DNA of 53,749 nucleotides, taken from positions 1 through 53,749 of the IMG/VR virus record IMGVR_UViG_3300031227_000062; one strand, 5' to 3'. The stretch is from a virus. The translations under genes and the position numbers were made by a program. Under the pieces are notes generated by a model that worked only from the letters and a program-made list of their open reading frames with translations, searched no databases and was not told the DNA's origin. Positions 23,011 to 32,123 of the stretch are shown here, piece by piece; position 1 is the first letter of the stretch; each line of letters opens with the position of its first letter.

Positions 23011-26000
23011 CTACCTCTTTAGTGTTTCTAACGCACGTTTGGAAGCATCTGCGATGGCCTCGTAAGAGGCTTCATAGGCAATCTCTCTAACTTGTTCTAG
23101 TGTTTCCTTAGAGGTGCCTGTAGGCAGGTTCCACGTATTTTGCTGTGTAATCTGAGTGGTCACTGTATTAGATGTGCTACCAAACTTTCCACCGTATGGA
23201 GGCTCTACAGGGTGGAATCTGTTATATGGTTCTCCTATGCGTCCTATAGGTGTAATTCCTCCTGGAGGCTCTACAGGATGGAATCTGTTATATGGTTCTC
23301 CTATGCGTACATCGTATCTGATATCTGGAGGCTCTACAGGATGGAATCTGTTATATGGTTCTCCTATGCGTACATCGTATCTGATATCTGGAGGCTCTAC
23401 AGGATGGAATCTGTTATCGTAATCTTTTCTGGCCCATCTATCCCTAGCCTCTATATCTGTGTCAAATTGCCGATCTGCAACCGTTTTGAATAGCTGCTGA
23501 TTCAAAGGACCAAAACGGCCTTCTAATGCACGAACAGTATCTGAATTGAGAACATACTCCTTGCCAGCCTCGCCTAGCCAGTATTTTCCAAAGACTGCAT
23601 AGCCTCCTGTCTGTCGCCCCCAAGGACGAGTATACCCAGGTTCGTCTCCACCTAATCTAGGGCTATCAGGTAGTTCAGGTATAGAATCAGCTAGGTCCTG
23701 TAGTTGATCCCAAATGTATTGGTAATCATCTAAAAATATCTCAACATCACGTAATAGCCTATCATAATGATCCTGATAGGAACCCTCTAGTTCATCCCAA
23801 TATCCAGCCAGTTTGCGTAGCGCTGCTAGGTGAGCATCCCGTACTAGCTGCTCTTCTTCCTCTAGTTCTGCGGCTAGTTGGGCTAGTTGTTTTTCGTACT
23901 GTGCCTTTCTCTTTTCGTGCGCCTGTTTGTTCCTCTCATCTTCAGCTTCCATTGCCGCTTCAAACTGTAGCGCTGCGGTCTCTTCCTGGCGAGAAAACGC
24001 TTCGGCAGCCTGTTGCTTTGCGCGCTCATAATCTTCAGCGCGTCTCTCTGCGGATCTGGCATAGCTTTCGGCCTCCTGGCGTTGACTTTCCTCAAAGTGT
24101 TGCTGCTGCTGAACTCTCTGTTCTGCAAATCGCTCTCTCTCTTCTACTACTTGTTGCTCGTATGCTTCACGACGCAAGACACCTTCACGAGCAAAGTTCT
24201 CAGCAAGCTCTTGCCGCCGCAGTTCGTACTCGGCTTGCCGTTTTGCCTTCTGATCAGCATATCTAGTGGTCTCTTCAGCTACTTGTTCTGCATAGCGTGC
24301 TCGTTCCTCAGCAACACGCTCGTCATATTCTGCTTTACGATCGGCTTTACGCTCTTCGGCACGTTCTTTCTCTTCGGCAACCTGCTCTTCATACTCTTCC
24401 TGACGGCGTAATTTTTCCTCTGCCGCTTGTTCTTCTAATTCAGTTCTACGTTTCTCATACTCGTCTTGTCGTTGCTGTCTCTCTTTTTCTGCACGCTCAT
24501 TCTCTTTTTGTATGCTCTCTTCATAATCTTCTTGTCGCTTACGGGCTGCTTTTTCAGCACGCTCTTTTTCTTCTTTTACTTGCTCTTCGTAGTCCTCGCG
24601 TCGCTGCTTCTTTTGGTCTGCATAGCGCTCTTTTTCCTCATTGACACGATCCTCGTAATCTTCCTGGCGTCGTCTTTTAGCATCAGCAAAATTCTCTTCT
24701 TCTTCTCTTGCGCGGTCTTCATAATCCTTTTTGCGTCTATCTTTGCCTATTTCATAATCTTCGTTTGCTTCATCTCGATTACGCGCAAAGTCTCGTAGCT
24801 CTTTCAAAAGACCTCGTGCATCCCTAGTACGGATGAGATCGTTTAAGCGGTCTCGGTGGTCCTGTTCCATTCGCTCCATACGGAGCAAGTGATCTTCGGC
24901 AGCGCGTTCATCTGCTTTCTGAGCTTTTTCTGCCAAGTCTGAAATCTTTTTTGCGTGTCGTTCTGCATCGTCCTCTATAGCATCTTGGTAATCTTTATCC
25001 AGGTCTTCAAGGCGCTTTGCATGATCCTCAGCATCATCAATAATGTCTTCGTTATAGTCCTTTAATATGTCTGCTAATCTCTCGGCATGATTCTCAGCAG
25101 CTTCCTCTACAGCCTCATAATAGCTAGTCTCAAGATCTGCCAAACGCTCTGCATGTCGCGCCGCATCATCTGCTAGAGTCTCTTGAAGATCTTTGGCAAT
25201 ATCTGCAAGGCGTTCTGCATGACGTTCCGCTGCATCTTCTACTTCCTCGTGATAACTGGTCTCTAGATCAGCAAGACGTTCGGCATGTTGTTCTGCATCG
25301 TCTAAGGCATCCTCTTGGTACTGTTTCTCTATATCTGCAAGGCGTTCTGCATGTTCCTCAGCAGCTTCACGAATTGCTGTCTGGTACTCTTCCTCTAACT
25401 GGACCAAGTTTTGTTGGTGATCCTCAGTTATCTGTTGCTGCTGTTGCTGATATTCCTCAATAGCTTGAATGTCAGCGTTACGCGCATCTTCGCCTAACTC
25501 TATCAATCTAGCGTTATGTTCTGCAGCGGTATCCTCTAGTTCCTTGAGGTGCGCTACCTCTGCATCTGCGATTTTTAGACGGTAATCTTCAAGGGCACGA
25601 ACCTCCTTAAAAGCATAGTCCTCTTCCGCTTTTTGTCTGCTAAGAGTATAGTCTGCTAATCGTTTTTCTCGACTAGCTGCGTATTTTTCCTCTAAATCAG
25701 TCTTGCGCTGCAGATGAGACTCTGTAGCATCTTCTTGCCATTCAGCCCAAGAGGTTTGTGCAGCAGCAATCTTCTCTTCGTTTCTTATATGCAGTTGGAG
25801 AATGTCATTTTCATATTTTTCTTGAAGATCAACAAGTTTATCGTTGAGCTCTTTTTGTGCTGCTGCATCTGGTGATACACCCATACCTGGGGGGAACATA
25901 CCTTCTTGAGCATCCTTTTGGGCCTTCTCTATATCCTTCCATCCTCGCATCCAGCCTTCTTCTTCGCCACCCATCCGCCGTTCGGCAAAGGCATCTGCTG

Positions 26001-28317
26001 TTTCTTGGACGCTATCTCGAATAGCACTGTGTATTTTTGCTAGTTCTGCACCCTGAGAAATCCAAGTCTTATTCTCGCCCAGTATATCCTGAATTAACTT
26101 CTCACCTTCTTCAGTACGAGCCACCCAATCTCCATAGGGGGCTCCAGCGCGTTGCTTACGGAATAAGTCATCAAACATTTGTTGAGTAACTTGAGATTCT
26201 TTTTCTAACTGTTCCCTAATACTTTTTTGACGTGTTGTAGCTGCGATAACACCAACGGCTATTGGAATCAACCCAGCAGCTACAGCACCCCAAGCAGCAA
26301 AGGAGGCCGCTCCTACTGCGCCTGCAGTGCCTACTGCAACACCAGTGCCTCCTGCAACTGCAGTTGTTGCTGCTGCTGATGCTACCTGAGCCGCAGTTAT
26401 ACTCTGCATTATAATAAAGTAACTGGCTACTGCTTGAGCCAACTGACCCATTGCAATAGCAATACCGCCCAACACTAGACCACTACCTGCAGTAAGCATG
26501 GCTCCTGTAACTAGCATAGGATATTTATCTATTAAATCAGCAAGTTGCTGCATGACGCTAGAAAGCGTCTCCATAGCAGGTAATCCTGCTGTTACAAAAT
26601 TCTGCCCCATATCCATGAGGGCTGCATCCCAGCGGGCGCGCATTCGTTTTGCACGCGAAGAGTCCTCACCTTCCCAGCGCGTCCACATTTGATCCCAAAG
26701 ACTATGTGCTCCTTGCAATGCAGCGGTCTCTTCTTCAATAATGTTGATCCCTTCCTTCTGGCTTTTACGCATTTCCTCCATAAGAGTAATAAGGATAGGC
26801 ACTTCACTAGCTCTTGCTATAGTAGCTATTAGAGCATTGCGCTGTGCAGCAGTCCAATCTTCAGTAACAGCTACTAGAAACTCAATATATCTGGCCAGAG
26901 TTATAGCTTCGTCTTCAGGAAAGGCAATATCTTTCCAAGACTCGCCTAGTTCCTCACTTAATCCAAGAGCCTCATTCATAGCATCGTTGTGGGCCTTTGT
27001 TGGCTTTAATAGATGAATAAACATCTGGTTCAATGCACGTCCTACACGGGTACCCTTTAGATTTGCATTTGCTAAGATACCAACCGTAGCAGTTAGCTCT
27101 TCAAAGGTTACTCCAAGCGCTGCAGCCATTGGTCCTGCATACGCAGCAGCATCACCGATGTCTGTAACGTTGGCAAAGCTCTTAGCAGATACAAAGTTAA
27201 GTACCTCAGCAATGTGCGCAACATCATCGAGGTCCATCCCAAAACCTTGCATAATGCCACCGGCGATCTCCGTTACTGAGCCTAACTGTACCATGTTCAT
27301 CGAAGCAAGTTTCTGCAGATCAATGGTTTGTGCTAGAATTTCGTTAAGGTCTTCCTCAGTTTGGATCACCACTCCTGTACCAGCAGCCCATAATCTCAAA
27401 CCTTCAGCAAGTTCTGAAGGAGTGTACAATCCCAATGCTCTAGAACTATCCAGAATCTTCTCTTCTAAAACATCCTGCATCTCAGCTTGCATTTCCATAG
27501 CCATAGCTGCGCGGGTAGCTGCCTCATTGAAATCTAGGTAAGCTTCCGCAGCGGAAGTCATAAACTGGACAATTTCTTTACCTGTCCTAGTCATAGATCG
27601 ACCTACAGATTCAAGTCCGTAGCCCAACCTGCGTAAACCAAACCATTGTAGAGATGCTTGGTTCAATCCTTCATTAAATGCGTCGAACCAACTCTCTACT
27701 ACAGGTTGGGTAGTCTGCATAGTCCGGGCGACTTTGGATATACCAGTCCAGAAATCAACATTAGTAGACCCGGCAGTACCACCTAATAGGGACATACCAG
27801 AAACTGCAGGGATACCAGTTTTACCAAGATTTACAATAATCTGTTGCAGCTTTTTAGCATCTTCCACCGCAGAATCGAAAACAACACTTCCCTGAGCTGA
27901 GATACGCTGGTATATTGCTCTTATCTTTGCTTCCATATCTGGTATGATAGACTGACCAACTATCTCATTTGAAGCCTTTCTAGCACTGTTAGTTAGCGGG
28001 TCGAAGACAGCCGCTCCAGCCCCAGTTATAACAGAGTAAAGATTCATAGTAGTGGTGCCCAAAGTGGCGACGCTACCTCTTACCTCATCTACTCGTTTTC
28101 TGTAATTACCGAACCGTCGAGTCTGAGAGGTGATGGACTTGTTGGTTATATCAAAAGCAGCCCCAAGGTCTCGCTCTGTTTCTGCGAGTACCTTGTTCGT
28201 TGCGTTGGCCTTTTCCAGAGTTTGTTCTAGGGTTTTAGCAATGGCTTTAGCCTTGCTATCTATATTGCTCTCAATTAAATCTATCTCAAAGAGATATCTG
28301 GTTGTGTAATCAGCCAT
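23011..28317 (-). CDS. Tail tape measure protein with long 22-residue (hendecad) coiled-coil repeats
   Basis: 1768 residues. Residues about 230-450 match the phage tail tape measure core (AMEMQAEMQDVLEEKI, VTEIAGGIMQGFG, FEELTATVGILANANLKG). Hydrophobic stretches at about 590-620 and 640-690 are possible membrane-inserting segments used during DNA entry. From about 850 to 1530 the chain is an almost pure charged helix in strict 22- or 33-residue units, first HAERLADI-type, then RQEDYEEQV-type. The C-terminal region holds four 21-residue repeats (PYNRFHPVEPP) and ends in a helical tail. It sets tail length; at 0.15 nm per residue the maximum would be about 265 nm. Confidence 0.92.
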   Translation of the reverse strand: MADYTTRYLFEIDLIESNIDSKAKAIAKTLEQTLEKANATNKVLAETERDLGAAFDITNKSITSQTRRFGNYRKRVDEVRGSVATLGTTTMNLYSVITGAGAAVFDPLTNSARKASNEIVGQSIIPDMEAKIRAIYQRISAQGSVVFDSAVEDAKKLQQIIVNLGKTGIPAVSGMSLLGGTAGSTNVDFWTGISKVARTMQTTQPVVESWFDAFNEGLNQASLQWFGLRRLGYGLESVGRSMTRTGKEIVQFMTSAAEAYLDFNEAATRAAMAMEMQAEMQDVLEEKILDSSRALGLYTPSELAEGLRLWAAGTGVVIQTEEDLNEILAQTIDLQKLASMNMVQLGSVTEIAGGIMQGFGMDLDDVAHIAEVLNFVSAKSFANVTDIGDAAAYAGPMAAALGVTFEELTATVGILANANLKGTRVGRALNQMFIHLLKPTKAHNDAMNEALGLSEELGESWKDIAFPEDEAITLARYIEFLVAVTEDWTAAQRNALIATIARASEVPILITLMEEMRKSQKEGINIIEEETAALQGAHSLWDQMWTRWEGEDSSRAKRMRARWDAALMDMGQNFVTAGLPAMETLSSVMQQLADLIDKYPMLVTGAMLTAGSGLVLGGIAIAMGQLAQAVASYFIIMQSITAAQVASAAATTAVAGGTGVAVGTAGAVGAASFAAWGAVAAGLIPIAVGVIAATTRQKSIREQLEKESQVTQQMFDDLFRKQRAGAPYGDWVARTEEGEKLIQDILGENKTWISQGAELAKIHSAIRDSVQETADAFAERRMGGEEEGWMRGWKDIEKAQKDAQEGMFPPGMGVSPDAAAQKELNDKLVDLQEKYENDILQLHIRNEEKIAAAQTSWAEWQEDATESHLQRKTDLEEKYAASREKRLADYTLSRQKAEEDYAFKEVRALEDYRLKIADAEVAHLKELEDTAAEHNARLIELGEDARNADIQAIEEYQQQQQQITEDHQQNLVQLEEEYQTAIREAAEEHAERLADIEKQYQEDALDDAEQHAERLADLETSYHEEVEDAAERHAERLADIAKDLQETLADDAARHAERLADLETSYYEAVEEAAENHAERLADILKDYNEDIIDDAEDHAKRLEDLDKDYQDAIEDDAERHAKKISDLAEKAQKADERAAEDHLLRMERMEQDHRDRLNDLIRTRDARGLLKELRDFARNRDEANEDYEIGKDRRKKDYEDRAREEEENFADAKRRRQEDYEDRVNEEKERYADQKKQRREDYEEQVKEEKERAEKAARKRQEDYEESIQKENERAEKERQQRQDEYEKRRTELEEQAAEEKLRRQEEYEEQVAEEKERAEERKADRKAEYDERVAEERARYAEQVAEETTRYADQKAKRQAEYELRRQELAENFAREGVLRREAYEQQVVEERERFAEQRVQQQQHFEESQRQEAESYARSAERRAEDYERAKQQAAEAFSRQEETAALQFEAAMEAEDERNKQAHEKRKAQYEKQLAQLAAELEEEEQLVRDAHLAALRKLAGYWDELEGSYQDHYDRLLRDVEIFLDDYQYIWDQLQDLADSIPELPDSPRLGGDEPGYTRPWGRQTGGYAVFGKYWLGEAGKEYVLNSDTVRALEGRFGPLNQQLFKTVADRQFDTDIEARDRWARKDYDNRFHPVEPPDIRYDVRIGEPYNRFHPVEPPDIRYDVRIGEPYNRFHPVEPPGGITPIGRIGEPYNRFHPVEPPYGGKFGSTSNTVTTQITQQNTWNLPTGTSKETLEQVREIAYEASYEAIADASKRALETLKR
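23198..23417 (-). repeat. 63-bp tandem repeats in the tape measure gene
   Basis: About three and a half near-identical 63-base units encode PYNRFHPVEPPDIRYDVRIGE. Two copies are almost identical in DNA, indicating recent expansion. The unit length is a multiple of three, so copy changes keep the frame. Confidence 0.85.
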
Positions 28318-28811
28318 TAACCACCCCTAACAAGTTCAGCTAATTGGAAAACTAGATCCCCTTCTATAGCCTCAGCAAGCGCTTCTCTATAGCGCGGACC
28401 CACAGGGGCAATAGGTCGAGCAGGCATAAACCGTGTTCCTTCTTGGTGCCAAATAAATCTAGGATCAGAGGTCCCGAAACGTAGTGTAAAGCTATTCGCC
28501 CCTAGAGGGATTTGCTCTACAACACCGCCACCCAGAAAAGACTCCTTAAAAGAGCCTGTTCGATACAGAATAGGGTGTTCTGGCGGAAAACCTAAGTACA
28601 ATCGTTGAATAATCGTTGGAACAGCAAGAGAGAGCCACGGTGGGACTCCCTCTTCTGCAAACATACTTTCTATGTACTCTACATAATTACGGTGGGCTAT
28701 CTCTGGAGCTATTTTGACAAAAGCACTAACTGCTCTTCCTGGTTTTGCTAATGTACGACTAAAAGCGCCTTTGGAAGAAGCGCTGGGTTTCCAGCCAATT
28801 GCAAACAGCAT
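28317..28811 (-). CDS. HK97 gp10-like or virion-morphogenesis tail completion protein
   Basis: 164 residues, ATG with GGAGG upstream; its last base overlaps the tape measure ATG. It carries PILYRTGSFKESF, then FGTSDPRFIWHQEGTRFMPA and RPIAPVGPRYREALAEAI, the pattern of neck or tail-completion proteins of the virion-morphogenesis group (an HQ-G..PARP motif). In most siphoviruses this gene precedes the tail tube gene; here it lies between the tail chaperones and the tape measure gene. Confidence 0.6.
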   Translation of the reverse strand: MLFAIGWKPSASSKGAFSRTLAKPGRAVSAFVKIAPEIAHRNYVEYIESMFAEEGVPPWLSLAVPTIIQRLYLGFPPEHPILYRTGSFKESFLGGGVVEQIPLGANSFTLRFGTSDPRFIWHQEGTRFMPARPIAPVGPRYREALAEAIEGDLVFQLAELVRGG

Positions 28812-28817
28812 TGTGCT

Positions 28818-29075
28818 TTAGCCTCCTCTGGACTGAACTCCTGCAGGAGCCCCTTTCATCATGTCTTCTATGCGCCTTCTCCGCCAGGCAATAGTAGCCA
28901 AGTCCTCCAAAAGCCACTCTGGTTGCTCTAGCAGCCCTCCATGGAAAGGTAAGAATTTCCAATCCATAGCTTCGAGCAGATTCCAAATACGCCAAGATTC
29001 TATAGGGCTATGGAGATCCCATTCAGGCGGATCCTCTCCAGACGGTCTCTTTCTCTCTGTGAGCCAAACGAGCAA
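28818..29075 (-). CDS. Tail assembly chaperone, frameshift-extended part (gpT-like)
   Basis: 85 residues from a TTG start as a free ORF. The frame is open further upstream and overlaps the end of the preceding chaperone gene, reading KRREELDQKLLVWL before this start. It contains DLHSPIESWRIWNLLEAMDW and GGLLEQPEWLLEDL, a pattern common in second-part tail chaperones. It is most likely made as the C-terminal part of a fusion by ribosomal -1 frameshifting rather than from its own start. The chaperones bind the tape measure protein during tail assembly. Confidence 0.65.
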   Translation of the reverse strand: MLVWLTERKRPSGEDPPEWDLHSPIESWRIWNLLEAMDWKFLPFHGGLLEQPEWLLEDLATIAWRRRRIEDMMKGAPAGVQSRGG

Positions 29076-29083
29076 CTTCTGGT

Positions 29084-29497
29084 CTAGTTCTTCTCGTCGT
29101 TTGGCTCTAGCGCTTCCCCCTTCGTCTCCTCGACGGATTCTTTAGCCGCTCGTTGGATGTCCCAATGAGGGTTCAACTCAAAGACAATTTGCTCCCATTG
29201 AAACACCATCACATCGGGAAGTACTAGAAAGGCGTCTGTAGACATGTCTTCTTCGAGCTTCTTTACACTTTTCCTGTGCTTAAATGTAGAAACAGACAAA
29301 CAGGCAGGATAAGTATGCAACAACAGAAGTCGTGTTATCCTGGATTCAGAAGCCAGCTTTGTATCAGTTACAGCGGGTAGAGTATACATCTGCGCTACTA
29401 GAACAGATCTATGGATTCCATCTGCTACTGTAGCCTGTCTTACCGTGATATCTACATTGTAGTTCTCGTCTTTGTAGGTCAGCACTTTTTGAGTCAT
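29084..29497 (-). CDS. Tail assembly chaperone (gpG-like)
   Basis: 137 residues, ATG start. An N-terminal beta hairpin (VLTYKDENYNVDITVRQA) is followed by a helical domain with TRLLLLHTYPACLSVS and an acidic tail ending EPNDEKN. Size, composition and its place between tail tube and tape measure genes fit the first tail chaperone of siphoviruses. A G5 run near its 3' end allows a -1 shift into the next frame. It is not part of the virion in known systems. Confidence 0.7.
   Translation of the reverse strand: MTQKVLTYKDENYNVDITVRQATVADGIHRSVLVAQMYTLPAVTDTKLASESRITRLLLLHTYPACLSVSTFKHRKSVKKLEEDMSTDAFLVLPDVMVFQWEQIVFELNPHWDIQRAAKESVEETKGEALEPNDEKN
29115..29123 (-). promoter_or_regulatory. Candidate -1 ribosomal frameshift site in tail chaperone genes
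   Basis: On the coding strand the zero frame reads AAG GGG GAA GCG. A -1 slip on the G run continues as GGA AGC GCT AGA and stays open into the downstream ORF ending at 28818. The P-site codon GGG re-pairs perfectly; the A-site codon GAA re-pairs poorly, so the site is not a classic heptamer. Confidence 0.6.
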
Positions 29498-29530
29498 AGG
29501 TCCCCCTCTTATCTAACGTCGAAACTTTGT

Positions 29531-30364
29531 CTAGTCCTTGTAGTCATACTCGATGATGATCTTAGCACCGTCATCAGGAGCGCCTGCGGAGATTGTTACC
29601 ACTCCGTCGGTCTCTGTATAGGCTGCTACAACCCCATCAATGTATACTTGGATGAAACTGAGAGTCTGCAAGTGGGCACCTTGGGTGAGTGTAAATTCGT
29701 CTTCGATACCATCACCTTCAAAGGCATCCAACCAGAACTTGTATCTCGTCACAATCATCAGCACAGGGGCCTTAGTAAAGCCGTGTGTCGCTGTCGAGAA
29801 GGACGTGCCAAACTCATCAAGAGTCACTGGGCTGGTGATGATACTATACGAGAACTCACCTACGGCTGCATCTTCCATCGTAGCCGGTCTTACTGCAGCC
29901 TCACACGAGAGTAACATGTAGGTTTGCCAGCACTTCTGGCCGAAGGTATCACTTCCTTCCTCACTATCAATAGCTTCTCTGCAACCCCACAAGCATAGGG
30001 TTTCCTCACTCCCCTGCTTGTCAGTTGCCAGACCAACCCGTCTAGCCTTTGCAGATCCAAACGACTCAGTGTCAGTGATCAGTGCAATGGCAGCCAAGTT
30101 TGTCTTGGTCACTCTGAGCTCTGCAGATGGGTTCTCAGTAGGCGGTAGCTGGAACGTATGGTACGGCTGGTCGTCCCCTCGCGCCGTCACACGCTGGGGC
30201 TCTGGAACAGCTAGTGTAAGTGCCAAAGCACCACTGATCTGTACACCATCGTATGCCACTCCTGCCGCCGGGCTACCTGCTATTTGGATAGTCCCATCTG
30301 TGTCGCGCAATGCGACTCGCACCATCCTAAGACCTATTCCCGTAGAGATTTCATTCTGAGCCAT
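29531..30364 (-). CDS. Major tail tube protein with C-terminal Ig-like domain
   Basis: 277 residues, start with GGAGG upstream. The N-terminal 200 residues are a beta-rich tube domain (LTLAVPEPQRVTARGDD, FSYSIITSPVTLDEFGTSFS, VLMIVTRYKFWLDA). The last 65 residues (DGIEDEFTLTQ, then FIQVYIDGVVAAYTETDGVV and IIIEYDY) form an immunoglobulin-like add-on domain that in other phages decorates the tail surface. It lies directly before the chaperone genes, as expected for the tube gene. Confidence 0.75.
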   Translation of the reverse strand: MAQNEISTGIGLRMVRVALRDTDGTIQIAGSPAAGVAYDGVQISGALALTLAVPEPQRVTARGDDQPYHTFQLPPTENPSAELRVTKTNLAAIALITDTESFGSAKARRVGLATDKQGSEETLCLWGCREAIDSEEGSDTFGQKCWQTYMLLSCEAAVRPATMEDAAVGEFSYSIITSPVTLDEFGTSFSTATHGFTKAPVLMIVTRYKFWLDAFEGDGIEDEFTLTQGAHLQTLSFIQVYIDGVVAAYTETDGVVTISAGAPDDGAKIIIEYDYKD

Positions 30365-30367
30365 TTC

Positions 30368-30859
30368 CTAGCCTCCTTGTTTTACTACCCTGAACGCGTA
30401 ACTGATCACCTCATATCCGACCGCAAAAGCCATATCATAACGATAGCCTGTGCGATCGTTGTAAGACAGAGAAAGGATACCCTGACCTTGCCCGGCTGCC
30501 AAATTCTGCATAAACACTGCTGGGCTCAGTATACTCATGATCTCCATGCGAGCTGTTCTAAGATTACGGTATCCTCTGGCTCTGTCGTACACCCTTATTG
30601 AAACAAACTGGAAAAAGTGTTGTGCAATGTGGGGAGCAGGACGTTCCCCAGCATCTTGCACTGAGATTGTCAGTACCTTGTCGGTCTCTTCTGCATCCCT
30701 CCTTGTACTTACAGCCCCCGCCAAAACACTTTCAGTAACATCGCCTGCTTCCAATACATTATCCGCTCCTGAGACGACTAAAGCTCTCAAGTCGGTTGCC
30801 AAAGCGTTTGTTTTGAGAAAGTCCCAAACTAATTGGGCAGAATCAATTGATACTACCAC
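30368..30859 (-). CDS. Tail terminator or neck protein
   Basis: 163 residues from the GTG at 30859, which has AAGGAG five bases upstream; the frame extends to a TTG at 30874 inside that site. It reads ISVQDAGERPAPHIAQHFFQ, VSIRVYDRARGYRNLRTA and a C-terminal YDMAFAVGYEVISYAFRVV, which fits small alpha/beta tail terminator proteins. It is placed just before the tail tube gene, the standard position. It overlaps the upstream zinc-ribbon gene by 17 bases. Confidence 0.55.
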   Translation of the reverse strand: MVVSIDSAQLVWDFLKTNALATDLRALVVSGADNVLEAGDVTESVLAGAVSTRRDAEETDKVLTISVQDAGERPAPHIAQHFFQFVSIRVYDRARGYRNLRTARMEIMSILSPAVFMQNLAAGQGQGILSLSYNDRTGYRYDMAFAVGYEVISYAFRVVKQGG

Positions 30860-31058
30860 GCCCAGCTCCTTCAAGAGCGATTTGCCACTCTCTCATATTG
30901 CCACATATAGGGCAAACCATTCGTACTACCACATAGCTCTCAGCTACAGCCACCTGCACGGTCGTAGTTATTGACCAGCATATTCCGCAGCGGAAAACCC
31001 CAACCTTGTCTGCACTCGGTACAACTAAACTGTCTATTTGAGGCTCACTCACGCTCAT
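30843..31058 (-). CDS. Small zinc-ribbon protein
   Basis: 71 residues. Two Cys-x2-Cys pairs (FRCGICWS and VCPICGNM) separated by about 24 residues form a probable zinc ribbon. The rest is beta-rich with a polar tail. It overlaps both neighbours by 14-17 bases. Zinc ribbons between head-tail connector genes are uncommon, and no function is assigned. Confidence 0.6.
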   Translation of the reverse strand: MSVSEPQIDSLVVPSADKVGVFRCGICWSITTTVQVAVAESYVVVRMVCPICGNMREWQIALEGAGRGSIN

Positions 31059-31425
31059 CTAAAACCACCTCATGCTTATAGGCATATTGTCCAGCATAAG
31101 CCACTCGGAACGTTCTTTTTATTGACGAACTTTGCTGTGTTGCTACAACTATATCTCTTGTTAACATACGAGTTGCATCGTATGGAGCCAATAGCGCCCA
31201 ACCATAGTACCCTACAGGGTGCTCTCCACGTAATGCTGCTGCGTATGGAGTCTCCTCACGGGGGGCTCCTCTAGCCCCTACAGGTTGAATACGCCCAACG
31301 AAACTAAAAGTGACTTCTTCATCATCAGGCGTGCGTCCTTCCCGGTATATTACAACGTCCCAAGGATCATCATTGATGATCTTGAGTGTATTTCGCTTTC
31401 TAACAACCAGGTTTACAGGTGTCAT
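31045..31425 (-). CDS. Head closure or head-tail joining protein
   Basis: 126 residues starting at an ATG that overlaps the upstream stop (ATGA). It is beta-rich with segments VVIYREGRTPDDEEVTF and FSFVGRIQPVG and a C-terminal TFRVAYAGQYAYKHEVVL. Position after the connector gene and before the tail terminator suggests the head closure (stopper) protein. Sequence alone gives only weak support. Confidence 0.5.
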   Translation of the reverse strand: MTPVNLVVRKRNTLKIINDDPWDVVIYREGRTPDDEEVTFSFVGRIQPVGARGAPREETPYAAALRGEHPVGYYGWALLAPYDATRMLTRDIVVATQQSSSIKRTFRVAYAGQYAYKHEVVLDERE

Positions 31426-32123
31426 CTCGCTATAGCTATCCCAGATCCGCCATACTTGCCCTCAACACCTCGATGCAAGCGTTGAGTTGTTGCCAAAAGA
31501 TTACCAGGTATAAAATGAGCTGTCAATTTTTGAAGCCCCTCAGCATAGTCAGCCTCTAAAGCGGACTCATTCATACGGGCTTGCAAGTATACCGCTGTCG
31601 TCAGATCTGCAATGATATCAAGGTCCTCATCAGGGAGAGTATCATACCCATCTTCAGCAGTGTTCAAAACATGAAGCGCTGCGTAGACGATCTCTAGATC
31701 ATCATCTCCAGCAGATGCGGGAGTTGGGAAAATTATCAACGTTTTATTACGCTGTACCCAAGTCCCTTTCGTAGCCCGTATATGGGCACTTTGATTGATG
31801 TTGTCAATAACTCTATCCGAAGGCATGTGATATCTGGAAGTGCGATTCAGCAAGTACATTTGCTCGGCACCAGCGCGCATTTCGGCGAACAACTGTCCCG
31901 AGGCCCACCAATCGCACTCTAGCACCCACAGACAGTTGAGAGCTGACAGATCATATTCCTCTTCATCTGCAATGGTGGATATCTTAGTAGATGCTACTAC
32001 AGGATTATACCTAGAATACTCTCGAACTGCATTTGCAATCATTCGATCCAGGCATTCGGTAGCAATCGTTTCAGTTGTGATGCGATCAGTAGTTACAGCG
32101 GTACGGATTACCGTTATCAGCAC
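31422..32123 (-). CDS. Head-tail connector (adaptor) protein
   Basis: 233 residues, GTG start with GGGGG six bases upstream. The chain is helical with VREYSRYNPVVAST near residue 35, a central beta part (VQRNKTLIIFPTPASAG) and a C-terminal helical block (LDIIADLTTAVYLQARMNES). This is the shape of gp6-like adaptors that sit below the portal. It follows the capsid gene and the inserted glycosyltransferase genes and precedes other neck genes. Confidence 0.6.
   Translation of the reverse strand: MLITVIRTAVTTDRITTETIATECLDRMIANAVREYSRYNPVVASTKISTIADEEEYDLSALNCLWVLECDWWASGQLFAEMRAGAEQMYLLNRTSRYHMPSDRVIDNINQSAHIRATKGTWVQRNKTLIIFPTPASAGDDDLEIVYAALHVLNTAEDGYDTLPDEDLDIIADLTTAVYLQARMNESALEADYAEGLQKLTAHFIPGNLLATTQRLHRGVEGKYGGSGIAIAR

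Noticed and set aside
24013-24798. Plus-strand ORFs with hydrophobic repeats opposite the tape measure gene
   Set aside because: They are the reverse complement of Glu/Arg-rich coiled-coil repeats, which read as Leu/Phe/Ser-rich; no ribosome binding sites or conserved domains are seen.
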